Shown: positions 1-10,445 of the stretch, piece after piece
Layout: each line of letters starts with the position of its first letter
Position numbering within the stretch: position 1 is the stretch's first letter
DNA from: Tetrapyrgos nigripes
Taxonomy: Eukaryota; Basidiomycota; Agaricomycetes; Agaricales; Campanellaceae
Assembly (NCBI GenBank): GCA_013368315.1
Contig: JAACJM010000018.1
Coordinates: 558,001 to 622,000, forward strand
Direction of reading: 5' to 3'
DNA: 64,000 nt
Position numbers and translations under genes: made by a program
The notes under the pieces: model-generated
Database searches by the model: none
Told to the model about the DNA's origin: nothing
The model's input: the letters and a program-made list of their open reading frames with translations, nothing else

Positions 1-177
1 CCAGTTATGTTGTGACAGCTGTTGATTTTCCCAACGTTGTTTATCCCTTGCAGTTATCTTATCTCTGGCAAGTCTTTTTTCTAGGCACCGATTGGCAGCC
101 ACTTGCCTATCTGTATCATGCTGTTGTTCAGTAGGGTGCTGATTATCACTGTAAACATTACTGTGTTAGTGTGAGGG

Positions 178-606
178 TTGCTTTTCAGCACATGTTTTTT
201 GCCAATCTGCTGGTACATAGCAATTGGGTGGATTCTGCGTTCAAGTTGGATGTCTCTATTCCTGTCTAGGAGGAGTTACTGGTGGTGCAGGTCCTTCTAC
301 AGGTTCAGGATGTTCTTCTGGAGTCGAAAGTGGCAGACTAGAATTTCCAGCATCATCATGCTGTTGATCTTGTCTCCTTTGGGAAGGTATGTGAGGAGGA
401 CAAGATGTAAAGTCTTTGTCATCATCATCAGGAATCGTTAATTCTGGAGGGATGTCATTGTTTGAATCACTAGGATCCATTGGTGTTTGAATAGGTAGTT
501 TTCTAGAACCATGTTTTTGTGTTACATCTAGGTAATAGAGCTTCCTCAAAGAGTGCTTGCAACGAAGTAAACATCGCATTATTAGAATGCATGAAATTAT
601 TGCCAT
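178..606 (-). pseudogene. copia A integrase-to-RT linker
   Basis: Downstream of the integrase on the minus strand the frame is rich in Pro, Asp, Ser and Gln (for example PPELTIPDDDDKDF and STPEEHPEPVEG). Such low-complexity linkers lie between integrase and reverse transcriptase in copia Pol. No catalytic motif is present. The remaining bases to position 1 continue in the same style, with a Gln/Arg-rich stretch and stops. Confidence 0.6.
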
Positions 607-1197
607 GACCTCCTGGCACTGTGCCTAGGTAAGTCATTAGTTCTGAATTTTGTCTGAGTTTATTCTTTTGAATATCCTCTGGTATGTGAGCATAAGCTCC
701 ACAGCCAAAAACTTGTAAGTGATCAATGTATGACTTCTTTTTCTCAAGAAATTTGCACAGTGTTACCCAATTATGGCAACATAGCAGTGTGCAACAGAAA
801 ATTCCCACCAGGATTCTGGTAGGCATGCTAAATGACGCATCGCTTCAGCTTTATCCATCATAGTGTGCATAAAATGCTCAGTATGACCATTTTGTTGTGG
901 TGTGTATGGTGCACTTTGAAGGATTTTAATTCCCTTATCAAGTAACATTTGATGGAAAATGCCCTTGACAAATTCTCCCCCTGCATCAGGCATCCATTGT
1001 TTGACTTCCACATTATACTGTAGTTTAACCATAGCAAAGAATTGCTTGGTAGTGGCAACAATGTTTTTCTGTTTTAGAAATGTTATCCAAGCATTGGAAG
1101 TATAATCATTGAAGTAGATGACTACATATTTGTACTTGTGGTATGACTCTATGGGGAATTCCTTCAAGTCTGAATGTATAAGCTGAAACAGACACAT
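503..1197 (-). pseudogene. copia A integrase core
   Basis: This is an rve-fold integrase, the enzyme that would insert element cDNA into the genome. The motifs seen in order are IHSDLKEFPIESY (first catalytic Asp), WMPDAGGEFVKG (second Asp region, with DAGGEF in place of the usual DNGGEF), and PYTPQQNGHTEHF, where the catalytic Glu follows NGH. The C-terminal VFGCGAYAHIPEDIQKNK block, also copia-typical, lies in an overlapping frame at 503-826, so a frameshift separates it from the core near 780-826. The zinc cluster upstream is broken by a stop. Confidence 0.85.
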
Positions 1198-1254
1198 TGC
1201 GCATCATTTTCATGGAGGAAACACATGTAAAGGCATCTTCCCTTCAGCACATCC

Positions 1255-2370
1255 TCAGCATATTGGGATTTTATCTGGATTAGGGATTGTAATATCTGGA
1301 AAGCCTGTGGTATGTTCTGGTGTGTGTTTTAACACATCATGAGAAGGGTGCCCAATGTGACAATGTAATGTCTCATAATCTAGTAGGTAAACTAGAGTGT
1401 CAGCTATAAAAGCAACATCTTGATTTTTGTTAGGAAGATAGTATAATGTATCATCCAGGTTTCTTTTTGTAAAGTCTAAAAATCTAAGTAGACCTTCTTC
1501 ATTGGTTTTACCTAAAAGGGACAATCACTGCGAGTCACCACGCACATATAATCCCTCTTTTAGGAATTGACCAAGTGATAACAGACGCTGGTTTAGTTCA
1601 GGTATATAATAGACCTGATCTAATTTAAAGACTCTTTTTTGTTGTTTTAATAGAACTGTTCCAGATGTGGTAGTGCATGCAATGCCATTGGCAGTTTGAA
1701 CAGTAATAGGCTTTATTTTCTTTATTTCAACAAAGTCTTTTGCATTAAATGTAAAATGTGCAGATGCACCAGAGTTGAGTAACCATCCATCATTGTGATG
1801 ATCTTGGCTAGATCTTCTTTTTCCCTTACACTTAGCACACGATGCATAAGAGGTGCCACAGGCACATAAATATATATTATTGTACATGAAGGGGGTGATA
1901 GAGCCCAAAGGTGTGACATGAATGTTATATAGATATGTATGAATGTCCACATCAGTCACTTGTGCTGCAGATAAATGTGTGTTAGTGCCTTTATTAACAA
2001 TTAGGGAAGAAGATTCTTGCCTGTAATAGTGATCACTAGACCAACTGTCCTCCAGTCTCATAGGATCCTCATCAGACCATGGCATTAGCTCAGGCATGCT
2101 TGTGGGAGTTGCAGCGCCTTCAGGAGTTGCAAAATCTAGGAATGGAGTTCCAGAAGGAGGCACTGGGCTGATAAAACTTGGCCTGGCTGTTGAACCAATA
2201 CGTTCCCTTAGGTGTTTGAATGACTTGGTGATTACCCAATCTTCCATTGCTGCTTTGGCTAGGGCAATCCTGTGGTCCATGTCTTCCTCTGTTTCCGAAT
2301 CACTGCCGAGTAACACTTCCTCATCGGTTAGCCTGTTGACAAGGGAGTTCTGGAGGGATGCAGGGGCCAA
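1255..2370 (-). pseudogene. copia A retropepsin and GAG-pre-integrase region
   Basis: This is the amino end of the Pol polyprotein. Around residue 200 of the first frame is DGWLLNSGASAHFT, the retropepsin active-site region. The catalytic Asp expected in the D-[ST]-G-A motif is Asn here (NSGA), so the protease would be dead. The frame then continues through LDQVYYIPELNQRLLSLG, typical of copia proteases. An in-frame TGA at 1525-1527 separates it from the GAG-pre-integrase part (LHCHIGHPSHDVLKH, providing His residues). A further TGA falls between the two Cys of the zinc cluster just past 1255 (C-stop-GCAEGK). Both stops sit where Arg is plausible, as expected of C-to-T decay. Confidence 0.82.
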
Positions 2371-2407
2371 AGTGCCCCTGGTGGCGTGAGTATCTACATC
2401 CTGATAT

Positions 2408-3715
2408 TCACCACAATAAAGTCAGCATTGGAGTCTGGAATGCATTCCATATCAGCATCAGTCTGAATTCCCTGGTTACATTTATCAAGATCGTTCCAGT
2501 TTTGGTTTTTGGAGTTATGCCCCAACCAGCATTGGCATTGTTAAGGTTAGACCAATAGATTCGTTCCATGAGAGATTGAGTGCCAGATTTGGAAGTGGGA
2601 GGATGAGAGTCAGCCATAACAATGTCTTCAAGAGCAGCAACAGTCTCACCAGTTGGCTTAGCACCGATATTGTGAGCAAGGTTAATAGTCTTCTTAGTAG
2701 AAGTAAAGAAGGCATCAAAAGGCTTTTCAGTTTCAGTAAAGGGTAGAAGACATATGTCTTTGACTGATGACTGATCCACAATAGTGGCCTTGTGGGTAAC
2801 AGGGGAAATACCCTGTGCCTTCTGTTGGACCTGCTTGCCAGTGCACTTGTCATGCTGGTAGTGACCTCCACAGCCTCTAGCATTGCTGCTGCCATGAGGT
2901 GGGTGCTGCTGCTGATGGTTGGTATTAGCCAGACGCTGTTGCTGCTGGAAGTTCAGAGTTCCACACTTGCATTTGACAGCAGAAAGCTGATTGGCTTGTG
3001 GCTGTCCCTGGCCTGACCTAAAACCCTGTGACTCCCAGATGTTGACAATCTCACTTTGAAGATCATTGAGGTCCTGATTATCAAGAGCTTCAATAGTGTT
3101 CTGAGTGACCCTCTGAATGATGAATTCACAGTGAGGAGTGGGGAGTTTGGTTACGATAAACATAACCTTCATGTACTTGGGGATCTTTATGGTAGAGGTA
3201 GTTCTACTGCTGCTATCAGTGGTAGCACTGGCAGCATCAACCTGAGCAAGATACATGCAGATCTGCTCAATGGCAGCTCCAGGGTGTTGGTTGTTAGGGA
3301 TCGTGATAGACAGAGCACATTTATAGTCCGTGTAGACAGCAGAAGCACCATGCTTCCCATATGTTTCCTTCAGGGCCTCCCAAATGGCCTTTGCAGTGGT
3401 AATACCACCAAGAGTGGTCTTCTGATGGATGGCAGTGGACATATGAAGTTTGATAGAACCAATTGCCTTGTTGTTGTCTGTGTCCCAGGCTTTCTGTTCC
3501 TCCTGAGCAGCAGAGATAGCTGCAGCTTGAGTAGATGCCTGCTCAGTGGTAAGAGGAGTAGCAGCAGTACTTACAGAAGCATCTGCAGGACGTGTGTCAA
3601 GAATGACATGCCAGAGACCTGTGGCTTGGAGCCAGGATTCCATGATGTTGGTCCAGATGTTGTAGTCAGGACCGTTAAAGGTGGGGATGGTAGTCATCAA
3701 GGTGTTGGAACACAT
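2408..3715 (-). CDS. copia A Gag-like protein (435 aa)
   Basis: The frame encodes a copia-type Gag, the structural protein that packages element RNA in cytoplasmic particles. The N-terminus has the family pattern of a short run ending in FNGPDYNIWTNIMESWL, followed by helical segments such as AIWEALKETYGKHG and a later NDLQSEIVNIWE stretch. The C-terminal third is Gln/His/Gly-rich with a Cys/His cluster around residues 270-295 (CGGHYQHDKC), in the place of the zinc-knuckle region. It starts 258 bases inside the LTR. It is the only intact frame of this element; the protease region follows in a different frame, which implies a frameshift near 2370-2410. Long conservation against a decayed pol could simply reflect chance or younger age. 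Confidence 0.85.
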   Translation of the reverse strand: MCSNTLMTTIPTFNGPDYNIWTNIMESWLQATGLWHVILDTRPADASVSTAATPLTTEQASTQAAAISAAQEEQKAWDTDNNKAIGSIKLHMSTAIHQKTTLGGITTAKAIWEALKETYGKHGASAVYTDYKCALSITIPNNQHPGAAIEQICMYLAQVDAASATTDSSSRTTSTIKIPKYMKVMFIVTKLPTPHCEFIIQRVTQNTIEALDNQDLNDLQSEIVNIWESQGFRSGQGQPQANQLSAVKCKCGTLNFQQQQRLANTNHQQQHPPHGSSNARGCGGHYQHDKCTGKQVQQKAQGISPVTHKATIVDQSSVKDICLLPFTETEKPFDAFFTSTKKTINLAHNIGAKPTGETVAALEDIVMADSHPPTSKSGTQSLMERIYWSNLNNANAGWGITPKTKTGTILINVTREFRLMLIWNAFQTPMLTLLW

Positions 3716-3972
3716 TTTACAAAAATATCTGGGGAATAAAGTTGACTGTCAGCATTCATCCTAATGCAAAAAGGTGGCAGCAACCAAGGTGCACTGAACG
3801 AAGTAAAGAGGCTGCAACAAGTGTGCTAGAGTGCATTAACAACTGTAGCAGAGACAGAGTCTTGCATCGTTGAGTACACAATGTCTGCCATTGAAGGCAA
3901 CAACCAGGTAGTAGGAGTCTATGAACTGCTGCCAACGAGGGCACTGATCAAGGGCCTCCAGGGCCCATAACC

Positions 3973-4311
3973 TGATGAGCAGGCATGGTACAATATGTAC
4001 ACTAAAAGCAGAGTGGAAACTCCATAACTTACCTGGGGATGAGAGATTGCTTGTTAGAGCTGGTTGAGGCTTGTTAGAGCAATTAAGAGTAAGTATAAAA
4101 CTTGTTATTTGGGGAACTTTCTAGTAGTCCTTATATACCTATGAATGTGGCTACTAATTACCTCAATATAAATCTGTACGTATGACTACTTAGAACTACA
4201 TATAATCAATCTATCAATTAATGATAGATGTCAATGTGCCGCAGTCATGCTGCACACTATATAATATCTTTGATGGTTGATGGCTGCATACAATGATGTG
4301 CTGTTTCAACA
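3973..4311 (-). repeat. 5' LTR of copia A
   Basis: On the minus strand this 339-bp block starts TGTTGAAACAG and ends GCTCATCA, giving TG...CA ends. It lies directly upstream of the gag leader. Near its end it has CTCTAACAAGC repeats followed by CCCCAGGTAAGT, the same arrangement as in the copia B LTR at 52225-52551. No second copy lies inside the window because the 3' end of the element is outside. Confidence 0.72.
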
Positions 4312-5194
4312 AACTGTACACTCCTATGAATAGAGCATATATCTGGTGTTGGATCTATATAGACAGTGGTGAAGGATACCCACCATGTTGCTATGGCCAA
4401 CTCACTGCTCCTGCCATCCTATAATATTTACCTTAGCCTGAATTGAATTAGTGCTTCCTTGATCGGTGATGTGAGCTGTACACCAATGCAAGTTGGTTTT
4501 GGCAAGCTGATAATTCAACGGCCCAGCTAATGGTGTGCTTGATAAAATAACTTGATAGGCTGGTGAATACCTTTATTCCTAGTATGTAGATGGTTTGACA
4601 AAATAGTGGACTGGGGACCTACAGTCTCCAGCTGGTATTTATACTTCAGGGAATGTATTCTATGGCTACTTACCAATATTACACAGTGTTTGCACTGCCT
4701 ATAGTGCATAGCCTGGGTATAGCCATTCCTTCATTTGCTAGGTGAGTTCTCATCATATCCTCCATCAGTCCCTGTCCCAATGTTGACTTCTATTGTCCCT
4801 TTCTTACCCAATTCAGTGTTATCATTTCAGTTTTCTCACTGTTCCTGGGCCTCTCGTTTGTCTCAGAAGCCTTCCGTGTTCTTAGTAATCCTTGTTGTGG
4901 CACTGCATTGTTTGTATCTTTGGCTGTCCATTGTTTTTGTTGAGTAGGGCTGTGTCTGTTGATGTTTCGGGGTCACGTTCATCTCGAATGACACATCATG
5001 TTGTTGTTTAATTTGTAACAGTTAGCCTCCCTCCTCTCCTTCATTTTAGATCCTAGCTAGCCCAAATATATCCAGGGGCATTGCTGTTTCTCGACTCTCT
5101 GTGATTCGCCTATCTTTCCTTCCACAAGAAATTCATCAGATGATCAGCAAGATGATTAGAAAAAGGAAAGAAAGATACAGCACCCACTCCAGCA
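4312..5194. other. No gene seen
   Basis: This stretch lies between the copia A LTR and the zinc-finger ORF. Frames are short and carry no recognisable motif on either strand. It could be flanking element debris or the upstream region of the ORF at 5195. Confidence 0.5.
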
Positions 5195-5963
5195 ATGCCC
5201 AAACACGATCCCCCAGACTTCTCTGTTGTCCTTCCTGATGGCGCCAAATGCACACAAAAGAAGCAAAGAGATTTAGATAATGACACTGTCACCACACCAT
5301 CATCTACTCAGCAATGCGGTCCTCACAAATCAACAAAAATGAACACAAAATCAACACCACGTACCACAGATACAGAAGCAGGGTCAAGCACTGGTACTTC
5401 AGATACTGCACCTACTTCACCATCAGCAGTTGCCACTCTGAATGCCACTCCTAATGCAACTCCCACACTTGTCAGTGCTGCACCCACGGTTATTGAAATA
5501 GATGACGAGGAACCTGAAGCTGATAACCTGAAACACTGACTCAGTATGCCTGGCCACCCTACCAGCTTGTGTGTGGCTGACCATCCTCTATTCAAATCAA
5601 AAGAATCAATTGCATACACATTCTTGATCATGTGGGAACCTGTGCATGCTGATGATGGTATCTTGCGAGATGGTTTGCACACTTTGCAATGCCAAGTGGA
5701 AGTGGAATCTGAGCAGGTCAAATTTTCTCACTCATTTCAAGTCAAAACACACCAGGGTTTGGAATGCTCAGGCTGCTGAGGACCAGGCAGCTCATAACCT
5801 TAGTCGTATCTCAGCTCATAACCATAGTCGTACCTCAGCTCATAACCCTACTAGTCGTACCTCAGCTCCTTCCAGTGAAGGATCTACAAACCAGCCTACA
5901 TTGCATGCCTGGGCTGACAGAGTGAGCAAATCACAATTTATTGAGTTTATGATCCAGCTAATG
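5195..5963 (+). pseudogene. BED-like zinc-finger protein fragment
   Basis: The first part (5195-5539) is a Ser/Thr/Pro-rich region ending in an acidic VIEIDDEEPEAD stretch. It is closed by TGA, and the same frame continues after it. A frameshift later, the reading frame around 5650-5760 gives CTLCNAKWKWNLSRSNFLTH followed by FKSKH: two Cys, then two His, the spacing of a BED finger as found at the N-terminus of hAT-type transposases. After it comes a short repeated Ser/His/Asn segment (SRTSAHN, from an imperfect 27-bp DNA repeat). The frame runs into the gypsy-2 LTR at 5964, so the gene is cut by that insertion. No catalytic domain is seen. The transposase assignment is inference; the finger is what is visible. 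Confidence 0.45.
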
Positions 5964-6412
5964 TGTCAAGATTGCTGATACACTCTAATAACCACCCAAG
6001 TCACACAGTTTGAGGACAGATACAAAGCAATTGATTGAGAGATAGAGATAGAGAAAGAGAAACGAGTAGGCTGACTATGCTCTACACTGCGTAGTACTAG
6101 TACAGAGCAGAGACAAAGTGAACAAACTAAAGGACTAGCTAGAATGTCTAGTAGTTTATATAGAAAAATGATGAATAAGTGATAGGAGAAACATAGGAGA
6201 AAGTGGAGAAATGTAGGGTAAAGATAGGATCAATGGAATGGAAGATTGATTGACAGTTATTATAGAGTTTGACAGGTTTTATAAGGTTTGAAGTCAGTAA
6301 TATAAGGTTGAAAAGGTTTATTGAGGAAATGCAATAGACGAATGATCAGACAACAGGTTCAATAATGTAATAGAAGAGGAAGGAGGGCAAAGAACTGTAG
6401 CAGTTCATGACA
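5964..6412 (-). repeat. 3' LTR of gypsy-2
   Basis: On the minus strand the block starts TGTCATGAACTG right after a GGGGGTAA polypurine tract and ends CTTGACA, giving TG...CA ends and about 449 bp. It holds a TATATAAACT segment (text around 6155-6170) that could be the promoter box. The left end lies inside the frame of the zinc-finger ORF. Confidence 0.65.
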
Positions 6413-6509
6413 TTACCCCCTCTTTAAGCTGTGCTTTTGCCTGGAGCACACGTGTACTTCTCCAAATATCCTCCATGTTAATTCCCATCAAACGTACTGT
6501 AGATCCTGC

Positions 6510-6848
6510 TCATACCAGGTTTGGTGGACGATATGCATCTGGGTGATTTCGATGGAAAGCTTCGATCATCTCTTTTAATTTCATCAACCCTGATGCTGGT
6601 TCCCATGAATTCTCTGAGTCTGAGTAGTCTAACCACTTGACCAAGTACTGTACTCCTTGATGATTTCTAGTTGGCTTTGAATCTAGAATTGCCTCAACAT
6701 CATACTTGTTATCCTCCAGTAGTAATTCTGCTGGTTTGCCTGGGTAGTTTTCTCCATGAGCTTCAGTTTCTTTGTATGGTGATAGTAATGAAGCATGGAA
6801 GACTGGGTGAATTCGCCAGGTGTTTGGCCTTAGTAGTTTTCTCCTCAA
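6510..6848 (-). pseudogene. gypsy-2 Pol C-terminus with chromodomain
   Basis: The 112-residue frame opens with WRIHPVFHASLLSPYKETE, the conserved segment after the integrase of fungal gypsy Pol. It then has a chromodomain: YDVEAILDSKPT, then VQYLVKWLDYSDSENSWEPA with the aromatic cage residues (Y, W, W), and a closing helix MKLKEMIEAFHRNHP. Chromodomains of this type guide integration toward histone-marked heterochromatin. The preceding catalytic domains are absent. Confidence 0.85.
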
Positions 6849-6917
6849 GGGTCTTCTTTTCTTTGTTGACGAGCTGGGAGATGGTTTCAGCTTCCTCGGA
6901 CCCTATCCTCAAAGCTC

Positions 6918-8684
6918 TTAGTTTCCCAACACAAGCTGTTCTAGCGACTTACAAATGAGACCAAGCTCATCCTTTCTTTGCTCTTCCGCCATTTCAAGCT
7001 CTCTATGGCGTTCGTCCAGTGAGTTCATCATAGTCATCATTTTGCCCATGAAACTACTGAAGTTAGGAGGGGGTTCAGCATAAGCCTCCTCCATTTCCTC
7101 AATCGAAGAGAACATTACATTCTTCTTGTCCCAGCCTTTTTCTTTTGCAATCTTCGCAATCTTCTGAGCGTTTGACTCAGTGTCTCCATCATACTGTTGA
7201 GGTACATAGTTTCCGTCTCTAAGACGTACTCGACCTTGTTCATTTCTAATGAGCCACTTCTTATCAAAGTACTCTTGTTGTACTTCAGAGTCTGGTGCCA
7301 TATGTTCTGGACTGTCACAAAAGAAACATTTCTTGTTTCCTGCTGCTTGATTGGAGTTCGACCCATAATGCGGTGGGTTTGTATATCCTCTGTTAGAAGG
7401 ATATCCATGAGGGTTACCACTATATCCAGCATTATTGTTTGAACTACAAGAACTGCTACTTTGCTGATTCATTAACAATTTGGCTAAGTTCACCAATATT
7501 GTCGTATTCTGCTCTATCTTCTCAGATAGATCTTTCATTCTCCCATTGTTAACGTTGCTAGATGCAGACATTCTCATCATCCATTCATCTTGTTGCAGGC
7601 TTTCTGCTTTAGCGCTAGTCGTACGAGTCTCGACTGTCTTTTCTCGTACCGTCTTTGAACCAACGGCCTGCGTGGGAACGCTCTTTACACCAAGACTAAT
7701 CAATGCTGCGATGTGGTTGTTACAGGCGCTTTTAGTGGCTTGTATTACCACCTCTAGTGAGAATGGGTCTTCCACATTTTCGTTGTCAACCCCTGGTAAG
7801 AAAAGAATCATAGCTCTCCTCAACTTGGAATCTAATGCACTCATGAAGTACTCAACAGCTTGTTGATTTGAAATTGTCTGCTTTTCCTTCGTCATTAGCT
7901 TCTTAGCTTTGAGCTTGAATTCTTGAATATATGCTAGTAGACGTTCTCTCTGTAGGATAGTTATTCCTTCGTTTCTAGTGGCTATGGCTTTTAACCTATT
8001 AACGCTTCCGTTAATGCCACCAACTGATTCGGGGTAACACTTCCTAAGTTGCTTCTTGAAATCCTCCCAATTTGTACTATGCACAATGGCATCCTCTTCA
8101 TGACATTGGTGGGTTTTGTACTCCATGTACTTCATTGCCAGAAGGATTTTAGACTGATCAAGATCTATGTTCAAGTCTTCACAGATTCCTTCGATTTCTG
8201 AGAAGTACCGCTCTAAGTTTTCCAGTTCTTCATTGTCAAAGCAAGGAGCCGTTTTCTTGGCTTTTGGCAATTTGTCATTTTGGGTAGCTCTCAAGGCTTC
8301 TGGACTCACTTTGAGTCCAGGAATAGTTGTTTTCACTTTCTCAGCCATTGTTTCGACTTCTAGCGGTCTAGACAATGCTTGTTGTGGTAGTAATTGTTGT
8401 TGATATTCTCTGTTGAGTCTTTGCTTGATGTAGTCAAGCCCTAACTTGTCTTCCGGTGTCAACTCAGAAGGCGCAACTGAAAGACTACTGTCGGCGCTAG
8501 TAGAAGTAGATGGTTCTGGGGTTTCTACTGTGGATTCAGGAGATGCCCCAGTTTTTCTCTGCTTCTTTGGTTTTCCGCTAGTTTTCTTCTTTGCAACTGC
8601 ATGACTCTGCTCTCGTTGCCATGGTTTTAAAGGATATGGAGTATAAACAACAGGTTCTTCTTCTAGCAGTCTTGGACTCAACAA
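6918..8684 (-). CDS. gypsy-2 Gag (588 aa)
   Basis: This is a long intact Gag frame of the type common in agaricomycete gypsy elements. An N-terminal Lys/Pro/Ser-rich region is followed by the capsid-like core near residues 140-290 (CFDNEELENLERYFSEIEGI, then WEDFKKQLRKCYP and LQRERLLAYIQEFKLKAKKL). A Gln/Asn/Gly/Tyr-rich stretch leads to a single knuckle at CFFCDSPEHM. The last ligand expected of a CCHC knuckle is Ser rather than Cys (APDSEVQQEYF), so RNA binding may be impaired. The tail is acidic and coiled-coil-like. The frame stays open upstream to about 8795 without another ATG, so the true start could be upstream and non-ATG or lost. An intact gag beside a deleted pol suggests possible cross-mobilisation. 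Confidence 0.82.
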   Translation of the reverse strand: MLSPRLLEEEPVVYTPYPLKPWQREQSHAVAKKKTSGKPKKQRKTGASPESTVETPEPSTSTSADSSLSVAPSELTPEDKLGLDYIKQRLNREYQQQLLPQQALSRPLEVETMAEKVKTTIPGLKVSPEALRATQNDKLPKAKKTAPCFDNEELENLERYFSEIEGICEDLNIDLDQSKILLAMKYMEYKTHQCHEEDAIVHSTNWEDFKKQLRKCYPESVGGINGSVNRLKAIATRNEGITILQRERLLAYIQEFKLKAKKLMTKEKQTISNQQAVEYFMSALDSKLRRAMILFLPGVDNENVEDPFSLEVVIQATKSACNNHIAALISLGVKSVPTQAVGSKTVREKTVETRTTSAKAESLQQDEWMMRMSASSNVNNGRMKDLSEKIEQNTTILVNLAKLLMNQQSSSSCSSNNNAGYSGNPHGYPSNRGYTNPPHYGSNSNQAAGNKKCFFCDSPEHMAPDSEVQQEYFDKKWLIRNEQGRVRLRDGNYVPQQYDGDTESNAQKIAKIAKEKGWDKKNVMFSSIEEMEEAYAEPPPNFSSFMGKMMTMMNSLDERHRELEMAEEQRKDELGLICKSLEQLVLGN

Positions 8685-8800
8685 AGGCTTGCTAGTTTTG
8701 TTCCTCTGTTTAAGGGTTTTTCTTTTAGAAGGGTTTGCCTTCCAATAGGTGCTGTCTTGATGGTCGTTAAGACCTTGTATTTTGACAACTTTTGGTTAGA

Positions 8801-10445
8801 GCCGTAGTATAGAATGAACTGAAGTGATACCCCCCTTGCGGTGGGCTCCAGTATAATAGGCTGTTTCTCTAGTAAGTGCTCTTAGCACACAGAACACAAC
8901 CAGAAAAACCTATACAATTTGTTTTGCGGGTGTATCTAGTAAGTAGAATACTCTTCAATTTAGTCCACAGTTTGGAGATCTTTTGGGGGGGATTTTTGTC
9001 AAGGTTTGCACAGATGCACACACAAAGGCTATTGCCACAAAACACACAAATGCACGAAGACACACACAATATCAATTCAACCAGTTCAATTCTATTTGAA
9101 GGCGCCAATGCCTTAGACACAGTTTCCAAGTCTCGAGGACACAAGTTATAAACACAAAACAACCAACAAATATATTCAACACTGATTTAACCAACACTGT
9201 ATGTTTAGACTCCACGTGAGTATGATCAGTTTGTTTAGAAGCTCTTGTCTGTGTTTCACAGTCTCTGTTGCTTAGGTAGCTACTAGTAATACCTGGTCCT
9301 TTTATACTACTCGTAGCTACAACTATACAGTTTTACATTTCTTTTCAATGTCTGCTAAGATATATCAAAGAAAACAGAAAATCTACTCTAACCACTAGTC
9401 CATGAGCGTAGTAACTACTGGATCTAGTAGGTACCTTCTAATTAGGGTATACAGGAAACTTGAATATTATCTAATTTTCGTAGTAGGGATTTCTCTGTCC
9501 CTTGCTCCACTCTCTTTACTAGTAGGGTACTCTCTGGTACTGGCAGCCGTAGCCTACCTGACTCAGATAGCTCCACTTATGACTACACTTCGGAATACCG
9601 CTAATCCTGTGGGTTTGGGGTATCCTCGTATCTAGTCTTTGCCTCTCGTTCTTATAGTATTGAACGTATACTTATCCCTTTACACCGCTAGTCAAACTTG
9701 TACACCACTAATCTGAGTCCAGCTCTTCAATAGTAATGCTCAAGCCTTACAAACTAGCATAGTATAGCAAAGCGTAATACCACCCTTATCTTTAAGATGC
9801 CAATCCGTAGTGATCTCCAGTAAGTACTGCTTTCGGTAATATTTATGCCTGAATCAGTAATCCCTCTACTTTGGACCTTATTACGTTAGTGAACTTCACA
9901 AGACTTTAGACACTTAGTATTGTTGCCACTAGTTCATCCCCTTTGTACCATCTGAAAGCTATGGATTCTAGCTTTCTATTGATATAACTATTGTGCCAGT
10001 TTGCCATTCTAATCATCTGTAGATGTGCACCGCAAGTTTGTATATATTCGGGTTAGAATCCCGTATATCCGAATTCTCCAATGGTGACGTGTCCTTTTGG
10101 ATCTAGTGGTCTAAGCCTTCGATCTGGGTTTGTAATGCCAACACGTACCCGTGAATAGGGGCATTTCTCCTCCTTCTCTATCCCTTGAGTCGTACTAGCA
10201 GGTTTGTTAAGTCTTTGGAGACTTTGTAGTTAGGTGGGTCTGCTACTATAGCTGTATCCCCTAGTATGTATCTGTTATAATACTTTGAACAAGTCTTATT
10301 CTTATCTGTAAGTATTGTCCATTAACATCCCTTAGATTATACACCTAATTCCTAGTACTTTGACTAGCAGTTCGGGACTTACTCTAGTCCTTATTATCCA
10401 TTTAAGAGTAACTGAGACATGTATTAGTGCTATTTTTGAGTTATT
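8801..10445. other. Unassigned AT-rich sequence
   Basis: There is no coding frame with a recognisable motif on either strand and no LTR matching the one at 5964-6412. The text is rich in CTAGTA words and has short hairpins, for example around 9280-9320. It lies between gypsy-2 gag and the truncated copia B reverse transcriptase, so it may hold the gypsy-2 leader and a diverged 5' LTR, or the remains of another element. Confidence 0.4.

Larger units (their letters stand above)
1..4311 (-). mobile_element. Ty1/copia retrotransposon A, 5' part, decayed
   Basis: Reading on the minus strand from 4311 down to the window edge, the order is 5' LTR, gag, retropepsin, GAG-pre-integrase zinc region, integrase core and a Pro/Asp-rich linker. 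That is the copia order, with integrase before reverse transcriptase. Reverse transcriptase and the 3' LTR would lie left of base 1. The pol part is broken by stops and frameshifts. The LTR shares its ends and an internal CCCCAGGTAAGT segment with the LTR at 52225-52551, so this element and copia B belong to one family or close sister families. It is an old non-autonomous copy. Confidence 0.88.
5964..8800 (-). mobile_element. Ty3/gypsy deletion derivative (gypsy-2)
   Basis: On the minus strand a complete gag is followed after only about 70 bases by the C-terminal chromodomain of Pol, then a purine-rich tract and an LTR starting TGTCATGAACTG. Protease, reverse transcriptase, RNase H and most of the integrase are missing, so pol was removed by internal deletion. 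The purine tract plus LTR start (GGGGGTAATGTCATGA) is identical to that of gypsy-1, so the two belong to related chromodomain lineages. No matching 5' LTR was found upstream of gag; the right boundary is uncertain. Confidence 0.75.

Noticed and set aside
4735..4947. Small hydrophobic frame resembling a membrane protein
   Set aside because: A single short T-rich frame without support from splice sites, neighbours or motifs.
10041..10075. tRNA-like GGGTTAGAATCCC segment
   Set aside because: Only the T-arm-like word is present; no acceptor, D or anticodon arm could be placed around it.
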